From contig NZ_CP156060.1 in the NCBI RefSeq assembly GCF_039778605.1, positions 3,252,001 through 3,316,000 of the forward strand: a DNA stretch of 64,000 nt. The letters are read 5' to 3'. This stretch comes from Flavobacterium sp. WV_118_3 (lineage in GTDB: Bacteria > Bacteroidota > Bacteroidia > Flavobacteriales > Flavobacteriaceae). The notes beneath the pieces are model-generated. The model made no database searches and was not told the DNA's origin. It worked only from the letters and a program-made list of their open reading frames with translations. Position numbers and translations under genes: made by a program. Shown here piece by piece: positions 27,285-36,636 of the stretch. The number at the start of each line of letters is the position of its first letter. Position 1 is the stretch's first letter.

Positions 27285-27671
27285 TTACAATTCTTTGTTT
27301 TGGATGGAATCGGCAAACTTTTCAAAAAGCTGTACGGTTTTTTCTTCGATCTCGGGATACGATAAGCGTTCTTTGGTTTGGTACAAAAACATAAAGGCAT
27401 ACGGTTTATCGATCGTATCCAACAGCATGTTTTTGTTAAGTCGGTAGGTTTCGCGTAACACCCGTTTAAAATAATTGCGGTCTACGGCTTTTTTAAAGTA
27501 TTTTTTTGAAACGGAAACACCCATTTTGATTTTTTCGTCCGATTCGTCCGATTCCAAAGGTACATATACCAGGCGCAATGGGTATTTGGAAACCGACTTC
27601 CCCTGGGAGAACAATAAGTCGATTGTGCTTCGGCTTTTGAGTTTTTCGGTTTTCGGATAGGTATGTTTCAT
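27285..27671 (-). CDS. rnpA: Ribonuclease P protein component
   Basis: A 128-residue basic protein that binds the RNase P RNA and supports 5' maturation of tRNA precursors. It carries FPK-like N-terminal sequence (KTEKLKSRSTIDLLFSQGK) and the RNR signature KKAVDRNYFKRVLRE. I use the ATG at 27671; an upstream ATG at 27686 would overlap the promoter element. rpmH, its neighbour in many bacteria, is not here. Confidence 0.95.
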   Translation of the reverse strand: MKHTYPKTEKLKSRSTIDLLFSQGKSVSKYPLRLVYVPLESDESDEKIKMGVSVSKKYFKKAVDRNYFKRVLRETYRLNKNMLLDTIDKPYAFMFLYQTKERLSYPEIEEKTVQLFEKFADSIQNKEL

Positions 27672-27675
27672 CCGG

Positions 27676-27683
27676 CAAAGGTA
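27676..27683 (-). promoter_or_regulatory. -7 promoter element for rnpA
   Basis: TACCTTTG on the minus strand fits TAnnTTTG and lies only 5 bp upstream of the start codon, implying an almost leaderless transcript if real. Confidence 0.4.
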
Positions 27684-27740
27684 CAAAAAGGTAGCATAAA
27701 ACGGGTCGTGTTTACTAATAGCCGACAGGTTTGCTATTGC

Positions 27741-28778
27741 TTATTTATTTTTGATCAGTTTCTTCGCGATTTCCCGGAGCATTTCCCGGTTTTGATCCAC
27801 ATAAAACAAACCGGCCTGGATGAGTTCGTAGATATTTTTTTGTGAGGTATCGTCCATTTCCGGTGAGGCATTTTTTAATTGTGGCATCAATCGGTAATAG
27901 TTTTTTTGGTTGCGTGGCCCTAAGGTCTCGTACATTTTCGTCAGGTGATAATCGACGGTTTCCACGTTGGCAGACAGCAAGATATCAATCAGTGGTCCGA
28001 TCCATTTGATCTTACCGGCGTTTTCAAATTTTTCAAAAGTATACGGTTTGTGGACTTCTCCGGTTCCTACAGAAATGATGATCATATCATTAATGGCTGG
28101 AAAATCTGTTTTTTCCCGATCGCCCAGAATTTTAGAAAAGGCAATTTTACGCGCTTCGGCATAGGCACACAAAGCCGGATTATTGGCATAAACACCACCG
28201 TCGATTAAAGTGAATTCCTGTCCGTATAATGATTTTATTTTGGCCGGTTCAAAGTAGGTTGGCGCAGCGCTTGTCGCCCGACATACATCTCTGACGTAAA
28301 AATTTTCCAGAGTCGATTCGGCTTCGTGACTGGTAAAGAATTTTGCTTTCCGCTGACCAATATCGTAGGACGTGATCAAACAAGGTTTGATAAAATTTTG
28401 TAACTGCAAATCGCCAAAAACTTCCAGAAGTTGTTTTTCCAGATTGCGTTGCGAAATTTTTTCGTTAAACAATCCAAACGGGTTGATCATGTGCTCCCAC
28501 AGCGAAACATTAAAAATACTTTCTCCTTTTTTGGCGTACAGATCCAAAGCGGCTTCCACCGAAAATTTGGCTTTTTTGTTTTTATCCGGAAATAACAGGA
28601 TGGACGTTAGTAATCCTCCGGTGCTGCTTCCGGCAATCAGATCAAAATAGTCGCCTAATTTTGCAGTTGGATTATCCAGTTTTTGTAATTCTTCTTCGAT
28701 ATATTTCAAGACCACGCAGGTGATGATTCCGCGGATACCACCACCATCAAGGCTTAATATTCGTATTTTTTTTGACAT
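27741..28778 (-). CDS. Patatin-like phospholipase
   Basis: A 345-residue lipid acyl hydrolase. The oxyanion motif is LDGGGIRG (residues 9-16), the nucleophile elbow is GSSTGG (about 51), and the catalytic Asp lies in DGGVYANNP (about 190). This is a Ser/Asp dyad arrangement. There is no signal peptide, so the protein is likely cytoplasmic. It resembles patatins used as effectors in CBASS immunity, but no cyclase or other defence gene is adjacent, so a general lipid-metabolic role is at least as likely. Confidence 0.92.
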   Translation of the reverse strand: MSKKIRILSLDGGGIRGIITCVVLKYIEEELQKLDNPTAKLGDYFDLIAGSSTGGLLTSILLFPDKNKKAKFSVEAALDLYAKKGESIFNVSLWEHMINPFGLFNEKISQRNLEKQLLEVFGDLQLQNFIKPCLITSYDIGQRKAKFFTSHEAESTLENFYVRDVCRATSAAPTYFEPAKIKSLYGQEFTLIDGGVYANNPALCAYAEARKIAFSKILGDREKTDFPAINDMIIISVGTGEVHKPYTFEKFENAGKIKWIGPLIDILLSANVETVDYHLTKMYETLGPRNQKNYYRLMPQLKNASPEMDDTSQKNIYELIQAGLFYVDQNREMLREIAKKLIKNK

Positions 28779-28824
28779 GGTACTGTAGTGTTACCATCCC
28801 GTTTTGAAGGGGATTTTGTTGTGG

Positions 28825-29004
28825 CTAATGTATTACAAAAGGATTATATAACCGTTTATAAGGCTTTAATTTTGATAATTTTTTTCGAGTCGGAAATCCC
28901 GTCGTGATCCACGATGCAGTTTTACCATCAATGATCAAAACGATATCGACTGCAAATCCATCGTTAGTTTCGGTTTTGTTTAGCCTTGTAAAGGTAGTAT
29001 TTAA
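28825..29004 (-). pseudogene. Possible eroded gene fragment
   Basis: The 365-bp gap between the patatin and M1 peptidase genes contains a 59-codon open frame on the minus strand, without a start codon. Its translation reads like real protein (TNDGFAVDIVLIIDGKTASW, then TTGFPTRKKLSKLKPYKR) and its codons match neighbours. I cannot name the parent family. It may be the tail of a lost gene. Confidence 0.3.
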
Positions 29005-29100
29005 TTAAAAAGGAGGGTTGACATCGGGCTGACAAAAGATTGCAATATGGGAAATAAACAGGAGAGACCGATAGCTATTGGTATTTGGAATCAAGATACA

Positions 29101-29128
29101 AAAAAAGCGGCTTTAAAGCCGCTTTTTT
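29101..29128. terminator. Intrinsic terminator after the M1 peptidase gene
   Basis: A perfect 28-bp palindrome: AAAAAAGCGGCTTT (29101-29114) followed by its reverse complement. It lies just past the stop of the minus-strand M1 peptidase. Confidence 0.9.
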
Positions 29129-29143
29129 TATGGTGTGTTGTCG

Positions 29144-31033
29144 TTATGGCTTTGCCTCATAAACGTTGTTTTCTTTTTTGACATCGGCCATTAAATCGCT
29201 TGGATCGATTACGATGGCTTTGATGGCTTTTTTCTCTTTGTTGATGGTGAAATCATACGCGGTAAAAGCCCAGTCCCATCCTCCTAAAACAGTTCGCTGG
29301 ATTTCCGGGAACGGATTCTCTTTGTTCCAACGCATTAAGGTATTCGGGATATAGAAACTTTCTTTGGTTCCGTCCTGATATAGCACAAGAATATCCAATG
29401 GCATTGGCATTCTTCCGATTCGTTCCAGTGTTACCTTAGTGTTTTTTCCATCTTCGGTAACCGATTTAATGCCGTAATCGATGGTATTTGTGGTTTTGGT
29501 CCAGTCGTTTAGGTACCAATCCAATGACGCTCCCGAAACACGCTCGGCCGTACGTTTAAAGTCGTTTGGCGTTGGGTGCGTAAATTTATAATCGCGGAAA
29601 TAACGTTTTAGGGTTTCCATCATTTTGTCCATTCCGATTACATAGCCCAATTGGGTTAAAAATACTTCCCCTTTGCTATAGGCCGAAATGCTGTAAATCA
29701 TGTTTTCGTCAAAGCGATCCGCATGTGTGGATTGTGGTTGCTCATGACCGGTATTGACCATATAGAAATAGTTGTTGTAGGCCGATTGGAACGGATTTTC
29801 GTCTTCCTGAAGTTTTTTATCCATTACCTTGATCATGGCCAAATCCGAAATAAAGGAGGTAAATCCTTCGTCCATCCAGAAATGTTTGCTTTCGTTGGTC
29901 GCTAACACGTGTTGGAACCAGGAATGTGCCATTTCGTGAGCGGTTACGCCAATTAAACTCGGCAGACTTCTGTCGCCGGTAATCAACGTACACATCGCAT
30001 ATTCCATACCGCCGTCGCCACCCTGAATCACAGAATATTGCTTGTAAGGATATTCACCTACGGATTTATTGAAAAAGTCCATTAGAGCAGCTGTTTTTGG
30101 CTGAAGCTCTTTCCATTTGTCCATGTATTTTGGGTTGTTTTTGTAGAAAAAGTGCAATTCTACATTGTTGGGTCCCGGATAAATATCGTGGATAAAATCT
30201 TTGTCGGCGCCCCATGCAAAATCATGAACCATTGGAGCTATAAAATGCCAGGTAAGGGTTTTGGTTTTTTTAGGATAGGTTACCGTAGTCCCTTTGTCTT
30301 CATAGCCGTGGCCGATTTCGTTTTTGTTTTGTAAATATCCGGTCGATCCGATTACATAGTCTTTGTCGATCGTGATTTTTACGTCGAAATCACCCCAAAC
30401 ACCATGGAATTCCCGTCCGATATAGGGATCGGCATGCCATCCTTCGAAGTCGAATTCGGCAATTTTAGGGTACCATTGTGTCATCGAAAGGGCTACACCT
30501 TCGTCGGAATTTCTTCCGGAACGACGGATTTGAAGTGGCACCTGTCCGTCAAAATCCAACGTAAAGGTGGTGGATTTTCCCGGTAAAATCGGTTTGGCCA
30601 AATCGACTTCCAATACGGTTCCTACTACGCGGTTATTGGCGGTTTCGCCATCCTGTTTGAAATTGGCTACTTTAAGGAAACCGATTTCGTTTGGTTTTAG
30701 AGTGCTGATTCTACTTTCTTTTACCGTTTTGTCTCCGGTTTTAAAGCTTTTGACCATACGTTTGTCCGGATCGGATATCGTTTTTAAACGGGCATCCATT
30801 TCGCTACCCGGCTGAAAGGCATTAAAATACAAATGGTAAAATACCTTGCGTAAGGTATCGGGCGAATTGTTGGTGTAAACAAGCGTTTGTTTTCCTTTGT
30901 ACTGGAAGTTTTTCACATCCATGTTTACCTCCATTTTGTAGTCAACATGCTGTTGCCAGTAACCCGGATCCGGATTCTTTTGTGCCCACAAACTGCCCAT
31001 GCTCAGTAAAGAAAGTAAGAATAACTTTTTCAT
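29144..31033 (-). CDS. M1 family zinc metallopeptidase
   Basis: A 629-residue secreted peptidase. The signal peptide is MKKLFLLSLLSMGSLWAQ; I chose the ATG at 31033 because the longer frame adds 16 residues before it. The zinc site is HEMAH with the third ligand Glu in HFWMDEGF (about residues 373-396), and the GGMEY segment just before it corresponds to the exopeptidase GxMEN motif. These point to an aminopeptidase-like enzyme in the periplasm or at the surface. The gene for a secreted subtilase lies 88 bp upstream. Confidence 0.93.
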   Translation of the reverse strand: MKKLFLLSLLSMGSLWAQKNPDPGYWQQHVDYKMEVNMDVKNFQYKGKQTLVYTNNSPDTLRKVFYHLYFNAFQPGSEMDARLKTISDPDKRMVKSFKTGDKTVKESRISTLKPNEIGFLKVANFKQDGETANNRVVGTVLEVDLAKPILPGKSTTFTLDFDGQVPLQIRRSGRNSDEGVALSMTQWYPKIAEFDFEGWHADPYIGREFHGVWGDFDVKITIDKDYVIGSTGYLQNKNEIGHGYEDKGTTVTYPKKTKTLTWHFIAPMVHDFAWGADKDFIHDIYPGPNNVELHFFYKNNPKYMDKWKELQPKTAALMDFFNKSVGEYPYKQYSVIQGGDGGMEYAMCTLITGDRSLPSLIGVTAHEMAHSWFQHVLATNESKHFWMDEGFTSFISDLAMIKVMDKKLQEDENPFQSAYNNYFYMVNTGHEQPQSTHADRFDENMIYSISAYSKGEVFLTQLGYVIGMDKMMETLKRYFRDYKFTHPTPNDFKRTAERVSGASLDWYLNDWTKTTNTIDYGIKSVTEDGKNTKVTLERIGRMPMPLDILVLYQDGTKESFYIPNTLMRWNKENPFPEIQRTVLGGWDWAFTAYDFTINKEKKAIKAIVIDPSDLMADVKKENNVYEAKP

Positions 31034-31121
31034 TTTGTAGTAATTGATTTTTGGATCGTTGCCGATCGGTAGAATAGCCAAAATGGAAGGGGAGTCCCTT
31101 CCATTTCAGCGTGTTTTGGAA

Positions 31122-32729
31122 TTATTTTTTAGAAGCCATCTTGTCGGCCATGATCAATGCATTATACGCATTTACCATTTTACCGGATTTGGATATTTCG
31201 CTAAACGGTCGTACATTGTTAGGATCCCCTCCTAAAATAACATCCTGTTTTACCGCAATACCGGAATCCATAATGATCTGTTTTACCTGAGCCGCTGTTA
31301 GGCTTGGATAGTACGAACGAATCAAGGCTGCTACTCCGGCAACATTTGGTGATGCCATTGACGTTCCCTGTAGGTATTCATAGCTTTGATTTGGTGTAGT
31401 CGCATAGATTTTTTCACCCGGTGCAAATACGTCCACATCCGATTTACCGTAGTTGGAGAAATCGGCAACCAATTCCGGCCCGTACACATAGTTTAAGGCG
31501 CCTACCGTAAGGAAGTTGTTTGCAATTTCTGGTCCCATTTTGATGTTGTCGTTCGGGAAACGATCTACACCGCCATCAGCATTCAGGTCTAAACCTTCGT
31601 TACCGGCAGCCACCACCAATAGTACGTCTTTTGAAGCCGCATATTTGATCGCATCATATACCCATTCCGGATGTTGTGCAAAGTATTTTCCGAAACTTCC
31701 GTTGATCACTTTAGCACCGTTGTCTACCGCATAACGAATTGCCAATGCGATATCTTTATCGTATTCGTCTCCGTCCGGTACTGCTCTTACGGCCATGATT
31801 TCTACGTTATTACTCGCAACACCATCGCCTCCCAATCCGTTTCCACGGGTTTGTGCGATAATACCGGCTACGTGTGTTCCGTGTTTCGCACCTTCTTTTT
31901 CTGGCCCGATTACGTTATTGTCGCCGTATTTTACATCTTTGATATCGTCCGGATTGTCACCAACCAGTTTTCTTCCGTTAAATTCAAGGTTTAAGTGGTA
32001 GTTCACCTGACTGTATACCTGGTCTTTAAACTCGTCGATTTTCTTCAGATCGTTCCCCGTTTGAGGTAATACCTGCGACATTACCATTTTCGCCTGGTTT
32101 ACAGCCGGATCGGTCGTCTGGATTTTCTGAATTTCCTCTAAAGTATAGGTGTCTTTCTTTAAATGCTTTTTAAGGGTATTGCTGGCATTTAAGATAAAAT
32201 CCAATTGTTGTTTGGCCTGAATTACCTCATTGTATTCTTTATCGTAGGCCTCTTTTGCTTTTTTATAGGCTTCGGAATTGGTGTCTCCTTTTTTCAGGAT
32301 ACGCGTGAATTCCATATTTTCATGTTCGGCTTTTCCTAAGAAATTCCATCCGTGGATGTCATCGATAAATCCGTTTTTATCATCGTCGATACCATTACCA
32401 GCGATTTCTTTTGGATTGTTCCAGATAACCGGTTTTAAATCTTCATGATCAATATCCACTCCGGAATCCACAACTCCAACGATTACTTTTTTACTTTTTT
32501 TACCTTTTAAAAAGTCATAGGCTCTGTCTACACTCATTCCGGGAACTGTATCTTTAATAAGATCCAGATGACTCCAGCGTTTTAAATCTTTTTCGGCCAG
32601 TTTACCCACTTTAACCGGCATATTATCCGGTGCGGAAATAGGTGCGTAAACACTTGTTTTTTGTGTGCTGCAACTTGCCAGGGCTATAGCCAGTGCGGCA
32701 GATAAGTAAAGCGGTTTTATTAGTTTCAT
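31122..32729 (-). CDS. S8 family subtilisin-like lipoprotein protease
   Basis: A 535-residue secreted protease with a lipoprotein signal (ALASCSTQ, Cys20). The catalytic triad is Asp88 (VVDSGVD), His283 (HGTHVAG) and Ser457 (GTSMASPN), with oxyanion Asn377 (AAGNEG). The Asp-His interval is nearly 200 residues, much longer than in subtilisin; about 130 residues of it (roughly 135-265) are charged and probably helical, an insertion seen in a Bacteroidetes subfamily. It probably degrades protein at the cell envelope. Confidence 0.95.
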   Translation of the reverse strand: MKLIKPLYLSAALAIALASCSTQKTSVYAPISAPDNMPVKVGKLAEKDLKRWSHLDLIKDTVPGMSVDRAYDFLKGKKSKKVIVGVVDSGVDIDHEDLKPVIWNNPKEIAGNGIDDDKNGFIDDIHGWNFLGKAEHENMEFTRILKKGDTNSEAYKKAKEAYDKEYNEVIQAKQQLDFILNASNTLKKHLKKDTYTLEEIQKIQTTDPAVNQAKMVMSQVLPQTGNDLKKIDEFKDQVYSQVNYHLNLEFNGRKLVGDNPDDIKDVKYGDNNVIGPEKEGAKHGTHVAGIIAQTRGNGLGGDGVASNNVEIMAVRAVPDGDEYDKDIALAIRYAVDNGAKVINGSFGKYFAQHPEWVYDAIKYAASKDVLLVVAAGNEGLDLNADGGVDRFPNDNIKMGPEIANNFLTVGALNYVYGPELVADFSNYGKSDVDVFAPGEKIYATTPNQSYEYLQGTSMASPNVAGVAALIRSYYPSLTAAQVKQIIMDSGIAVKQDVILGGDPNNVRPFSEISKSGKMVNAYNALIMADKMASKK

Positions 32730-32798
32730 ATTCTTTGTTTTTCTGATTTTATAGGTCGAAAGTATTTTTTTTTGTTACAAAAAGGGCTGAGATTAACA

Positions 32799-33659
32799 CT
32801 ACTTTAGTATTTCATCACAAGTAAATACGTCTTTTAAACGTACGCCTTTTTCGGTATGTTCGACGGTAATGATTGGATTATGTGCATCGTGTTCTAAAAA
32901 CAAAAGATAGTTTTTATCGGCAGCGTGGTTCATGAATTTGGTTTTTTCGTCCAATGTTAACAGCGGACGGGTGTCGTATCCCATCACATATGGAATCGGG
33001 ATATGACCGGCTGTAGCTAAAAGATCGGCACAAAAAACAAGGGTTTTGCCGTTGTATTCGATATGCGGAATCATTTGCTTTTCGGTATGACCGTCGACAA
33101 AAAAGATGCCAAAGCCCAATTCCGATTTTTCAAGGAAATCGCCATCCGGACGTTGTATAAATTTCAGCTGACCGCTTTCTTGGATCGGTAAGATGTTTTC
33201 ACTTAAAAAAGAAGCTTTTTCGCGGGCATTCGGTTTGGTGGCCCATTCCCAATGGTTTTCGTTGGTCCAGAACGTTGCATTTTTAAAACCGACTTCGTAT
33301 CCGGTCCGGTCTTTATTCCAGACTACGCTACCGCCGCAATGATCAAAATGCAGATGCGTCATAAATACATCGGTAATATCGTCGCGGTGAAAACCGTGTT
33401 GCGCCAATGATTTGTCAATCGTATGATCACCCCAAAGGGAATAATACCCGAAAAACTTGTCCGATTGTTTGTTGCCCATTCCGGTATCGATCAGAATCAG
33501 TCGGTTGCCATCTTCGATCAACAGGCATCGTGCCGCGATATCAATAAGGTTGTTTTCGTCGGCAGGATTGGTTTTGTTCCAGATGGTTTTCGGAACCACG
33601 CCAAACATAGCGCCACCATCCAGTTTAAAGTTGCCGCTTTCTATAGGATATAATTTCAT
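32799..33659 (-). CDS. MBL-fold metallo-hydrolase
   Basis: A 286-residue metallo-beta-lactamase-fold hydrolase with the HLHFDHCGG motif (HxHxDH, two-metal site, about residue 103) and further metal ligands in FVDGHTEKQ and LEHDAH. There is no signal peptide. The layout resembles the AHL-lactonase/quorum-quenching branch, but the substrate is not determinable. It is divergent from the SUF genes, with a 260-bp intergenic region that holds the sufA promoter and no other gene. Confidence 0.9.
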   Translation of the reverse strand: MKLYPIESGNFKLDGGAMFGVVPKTIWNKTNPADENNLIDIAARCLLIEDGNRLILIDTGMGNKQSDKFFGYYSLWGDHTIDKSLAQHGFHRDDITDVFMTHLHFDHCGGSVVWNKDRTGYEVGFKNATFWTNENHWEWATKPNAREKASFLSENILPIQESGQLKFIQRPDGDFLEKSELGFGIFFVDGHTEKQMIPHIEYNGKTLVFCADLLATAGHIPIPYVMGYDTRPLLTLDEKTKFMNHAADKNYLLFLEHDAHNPIITVEHTEKGVRLKDVFTCDEILK

Positions 33660-33880
33660 TGCATTCGTTTTAATTTGGAATGTAAAGATACTTTTTAATG
33701 CTAAATCAGGAAAAATAAATACAGCTAAACCGCAACCGGTTTGAATAAAAATGGGAAAAACTTACAATAATAGAGGACTTTTTAGGATTTAAAAATGACA
33801 AATATCATGTTATAACTATTTTCTATCAAGCTATTCGTTATAAAAATGTTAGGTAGTATGGCAAACCGCAATATTTGTAA

Positions 33881-33888
33881 TATCTTTG
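33881..33888 (+). promoter_or_regulatory. -7 promoter element for the suf operon
   Basis: TATCTTTG fits TAnnTTTG, 31 bp before the first SUF gene. No obvious iron-responsive operator was recognised next to it. Confidence 0.5.
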
Positions 33889-33919
33889 CTGGAAATTAGA
33901 AATAATCTGTTTAAACATT

Positions 33920-34249
33920 ATGATAAAAGTATCTGAAACAGCAAAAAAAAGAATCGTCCATTTAATGGAAGACGATGGTTTTGACGCTGCTACCGATTAT
34001 GTTCGCGTAGGCGTAAAAAGTGGCGGTTGTTCAGGCTTATCGTATGACTTAAAGTTTGATAAAAGCTTAGGCGATGATGATAAAGTGTTCGAAGACAATA
34101 ATATAAAAATAGCGGTTGATAAAAAAAGCTTTTTGTATTTAGTGGGAACTACTTTGGAATATTCCGGAGGATTAAACGGAAAAGGATTTGTTTTTAACAA
34201 TCCTAACGCGAACAGAACCTGCGGTTGCGGTGAAAGTTTTTCACTTTAA
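33920..34249 (+). CDS. sufA: Iron-sulfur cluster assembly A-type carrier
   Basis: A 109-residue HesB/IscA/SufA-type protein that passes Fe-S clusters to target proteins. The three conserved Cys are present: one in VKSGGCSGLSYDL and two in the C-terminal CGCGESF. It leads the suf operon, 80 bp before sufB. Assignment as SufA rather than IscA rests on this context. Confidence 0.92.
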   Translation: MIKVSETAKKRIVHLMEDDGFDAATDYVRVGVKSGGCSGLSYDLKFDKSLGDDDKVFEDNNIKIAVDKKSFLYLVGTTLEYSGGLNGKGFVFNNPNANRTCGCGESFSL

Positions 34250-34329
34250 AAGATAAGTCATTATACCAATACCTTTATTCCGGCTTAAAACCGGAATAAG
34301 GTACAAGTATTGAGAACAAGCATATAGAA

Positions 34330-35778
34330 ATGAGTAAGTATACTGAAGAAGAATTAAAAAAAGAACTGGAAACCAAAGAGTATGAATATGGTTTCTATAC
34401 CGATATCGAATCGGAAACGTTTCCTGTTGGGTTAAATGAAGACATCGTTCGGGCCATTTCGAAAAAGAAAGGGGAACCGGAATGGATGACCGAATGGCGA
34501 CTGGAGGCTTTCCGCGCCTGGACGGAAATGATCGAACCGGAATGGGCTAACGTACACTACGAAAAACCGGATTTTCAGGCGATCTCCTATTATTCTGCTC
34601 CTAAGAAAAAAGATAAATACCAAAGTTTGGATGAGGTGGATCCGGAATTACTGGAAACCTTTAAAAAACTGGGTATCTCTATAGACGAACAAAAGAAACT
34701 GGCCGGTGTGGCGGTCGATATCGTAATGGACTCGGTTTCCGTAGCCACTACGTTTAAAAAGACGTTGGCCGAAAAAGGAATTATTTTCTGTTCCATTTCG
34801 GAAGCCATTCAGGAACACCCGGAATTGGTGCGTCAATATATCGGTTCGGTGGTACCGCAAAAAGACAATTTTTATGCCGCATTAAACTCGGCGGTATTCT
34901 CCGACGGTTCGTTCTGTTATATTCCAAAAGGCGTACGTTGTCCAATGGAATTATCGACTTATTTCCGTATCAATCAGGCCGGAACAGGGCAGTTTGAAAG
35001 AACACTTGTTGTTGCCGACGAAGGGAGTTATGTGAGTTACCTGGAAGGATGTACCGCACCATCGCGTGACGAAAACCAATTGCATGCTGCCGTTGTGGAA
35101 CTAATCGCGCTGGACAATGCCGAAATTAAATATTCGACCGTTCAGAACTGGTTCCCGGGGAATAAAGACGGAAAAGGTGGGGTTTTTAACTTCGTAACCA
35201 AAAGAGGTTTGTGTGAGAAAAACGCCAAAATTTCCTGGACGCAGGTTGAAACCGGATCAGCGGTAACCTGGAAATACCCGTCATGTGTATTAAAAGGGGA
35301 TAACTCGGTAGGCGAATTCTACTCGATTGCGGTGACCAATAACTTCCAGCAAGCCGATACCGGAACCAAAATGATTCACTTAGGAAACAATACCCGAAGT
35401 ACAATTATTTCCAAAGGTATTTCTGCCGGAAAATCACAAAACAGTTACCGTGGATTGGTTCAGGTGAGTGCCAGAGCCGAAAATGCCCGTAACTTTTCGC
35501 AATGTGACTCGTTACTAATGGGTAACAATTGCGGGGCGCATACGTTCCCGTATATCGAATCCAAAAACAGTACGGCGAAGATCGAACACGAAGCAACGAC
35601 GAGTAAAATTGGAGAAGATCAGGTGTTTTACTGTAATCAGCGGGGTATTCCAACCGAAAAAGCGATTGCATTAATCGTAAACGGATTCAGTAAAGAGGTC
35701 TTAAACAAACTTCCGATGGAGTTTGCCGTGGAAGCACAAAAATTACTTGAAATTTCATTAGAAGGATCGGTAGGTTAA
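34330..35778 (+). CDS. sufB: Fe-S cluster assembly scaffold SufB
   Basis: A 482-residue beta-helix scaffold of the SufBC2D complex on which new Fe-S clusters are built. The conserved segments [28 protein letters not shown] and [15 protein letters not shown] are clear. The length is typical. It lies between sufA and sufC in the standard order. Confidence 0.98.
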   Translation: MSKYTEEELKKELETKEYEYGFYTDIESETFPVGLNEDIVRAISKKKGEPEWMTEWRLEAFRAWTEMIEPEWANVHYEKPDFQAISYYSAPKKKDKYQSLDEVDPELLETFKKLGISIDEQKKLAGVAVDIVMDSVSVATTFKKTLAEKGIIFCSISEAIQEHPELVRQYIGSVVPQKDNFYAALNSAVFSDGSFCYIPKGVRCPMELSTYFRINQAGTGQFERTLVVADEGSYVSYLEGCTAPSRDENQLHAAVVELIALDNAEIKYSTVQNWFPGNKDGKGGVFNFVTKRGLCEKNAKISWTQVETGSAVTWKYPSCVLKGDNSVGEFYSIAVTNNFQQADTGTKMIHLGNNTRSTIISKGISAGKSQNSYRGLVQVSARAENARNFSQCDSLLMGNNCGAHTFPYIESKNSTAKIEHEATTSKIGEDQVFYCNQRGIPTEKAIALIVNGFSKEVLNKLPMEFAVEAQKLLEISLEGSVG

Positions 35779-35847
35779 TCCCGAATCTTTCGAACAGTAT
35801 AGAAGCAACGGAGACGTTACAAATAAAAATTAAACATTAGAAGCGAA

Positions 35848-36594
35848 ATGTTAGTTATCAAAAATTTACACGCTAGCGTAGAAGATAAAGAAATATTAAA
35901 GGGGATCAATCTGGAAGTAAAAGCCGGAGAAATCCACGCAATCATGGGGCCAAACGGAGCCGGAAAAAGTACGCTTTCTTCGGTAATTGCAGGTCGGGAA
36001 GATTATGAAGTGACCGAAGGGGAAATCCTTTTGGAAGGGGAAGAATTAACCGAACTGGCACCGGAAGAGCGCGCACACAAAGGGGTGTTCTTATCGTTCC
36101 AGTATCCAATTGAAATCCCGGGTGTTTCTGTAACCAACTTTATGAAAACGGCGATCAACGAAACCCGTAAAGCACAAGGTTTGGAAGAAATGCCAGCCAA
36201 TGAAATGCTAAAAATGATTCGCGAAAAATCTGAATTATTGGAAATCGACCGTAAATTCTTATCCCGTTCGTTAAACGAAGGTTTTTCCGGTGGTGAGAAA
36301 AAGAGAAACGAGATCTTCCAAATGGCGATGTTGGAACCGAAACTGGCTATTCTGGATGAAACGGATTCCGGTTTGGATATCGATGCCTTGCGTATCGTTG
36401 CCAACGGAGTTAACAAACTGAAAAGTAAAGACAACGCCGTTATCGTAATTACACACTACCAAAGACTTTTGGATTATATCGTTCCGGATTTCGTTCACGT
36501 TTTACACGATGGTAAAATCGTTAAAACCGGAGGTAAAGAACTGGCATTAGAGCTGGAAGAAAAAGGATACGATTGGATTAAAAACGAAAACTAG
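35848..36594 (+). CDS. sufC: Fe-S cluster assembly ATPase SufC
   Basis: A 248-residue ABC-type ATPase that drives SufB-SufD. The Walker A motif is GPNGAGKST (about residue 35), the signature is [14 protein letters not shown] and the Walker B is [12 protein letters not shown]. No membrane segment is present, as expected. It lies 69 bp after sufB and 42 bp before sufD. Confidence 0.98.
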   Translation: MLVIKNLHASVEDKEILKGINLEVKAGEIHAIMGPNGAGKSTLSSVIAGREDYEVTEGEILLEGEELTELAPEERAHKGVFLSFQYPIEIPGVSVTNFMKTAINETRKAQGLEEMPANEMLKMIREKSELLEIDRKFLSRSLNEGFSGGEKKRNEIFQMAMLEPKLAILDETDSGLDIDALRIVANGVNKLKSKDNAVIVITHYQRLLDYIVPDFVHVLHDGKIVKTGGKELALELEEKGYDWIKNEN

Positions 36595-36636
36595 ATTTCG
36601 GTATAACCGGTTGTTCCGGTTTTGAAACGCATAAAC

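Noticed and set aside
27741-28778. Patatin as a CBASS immunity effector
   Set aside because: No cyclic-nucleotide synthase, Cap2/Cap3 or other defence gene is adjacent; neighbours are rnpA and peptidase genes.
29901-29916. CACGTG core inside the M1 peptidase gene
   Set aside because: The arms do not match parS; the six-base core alone is expected by chance.
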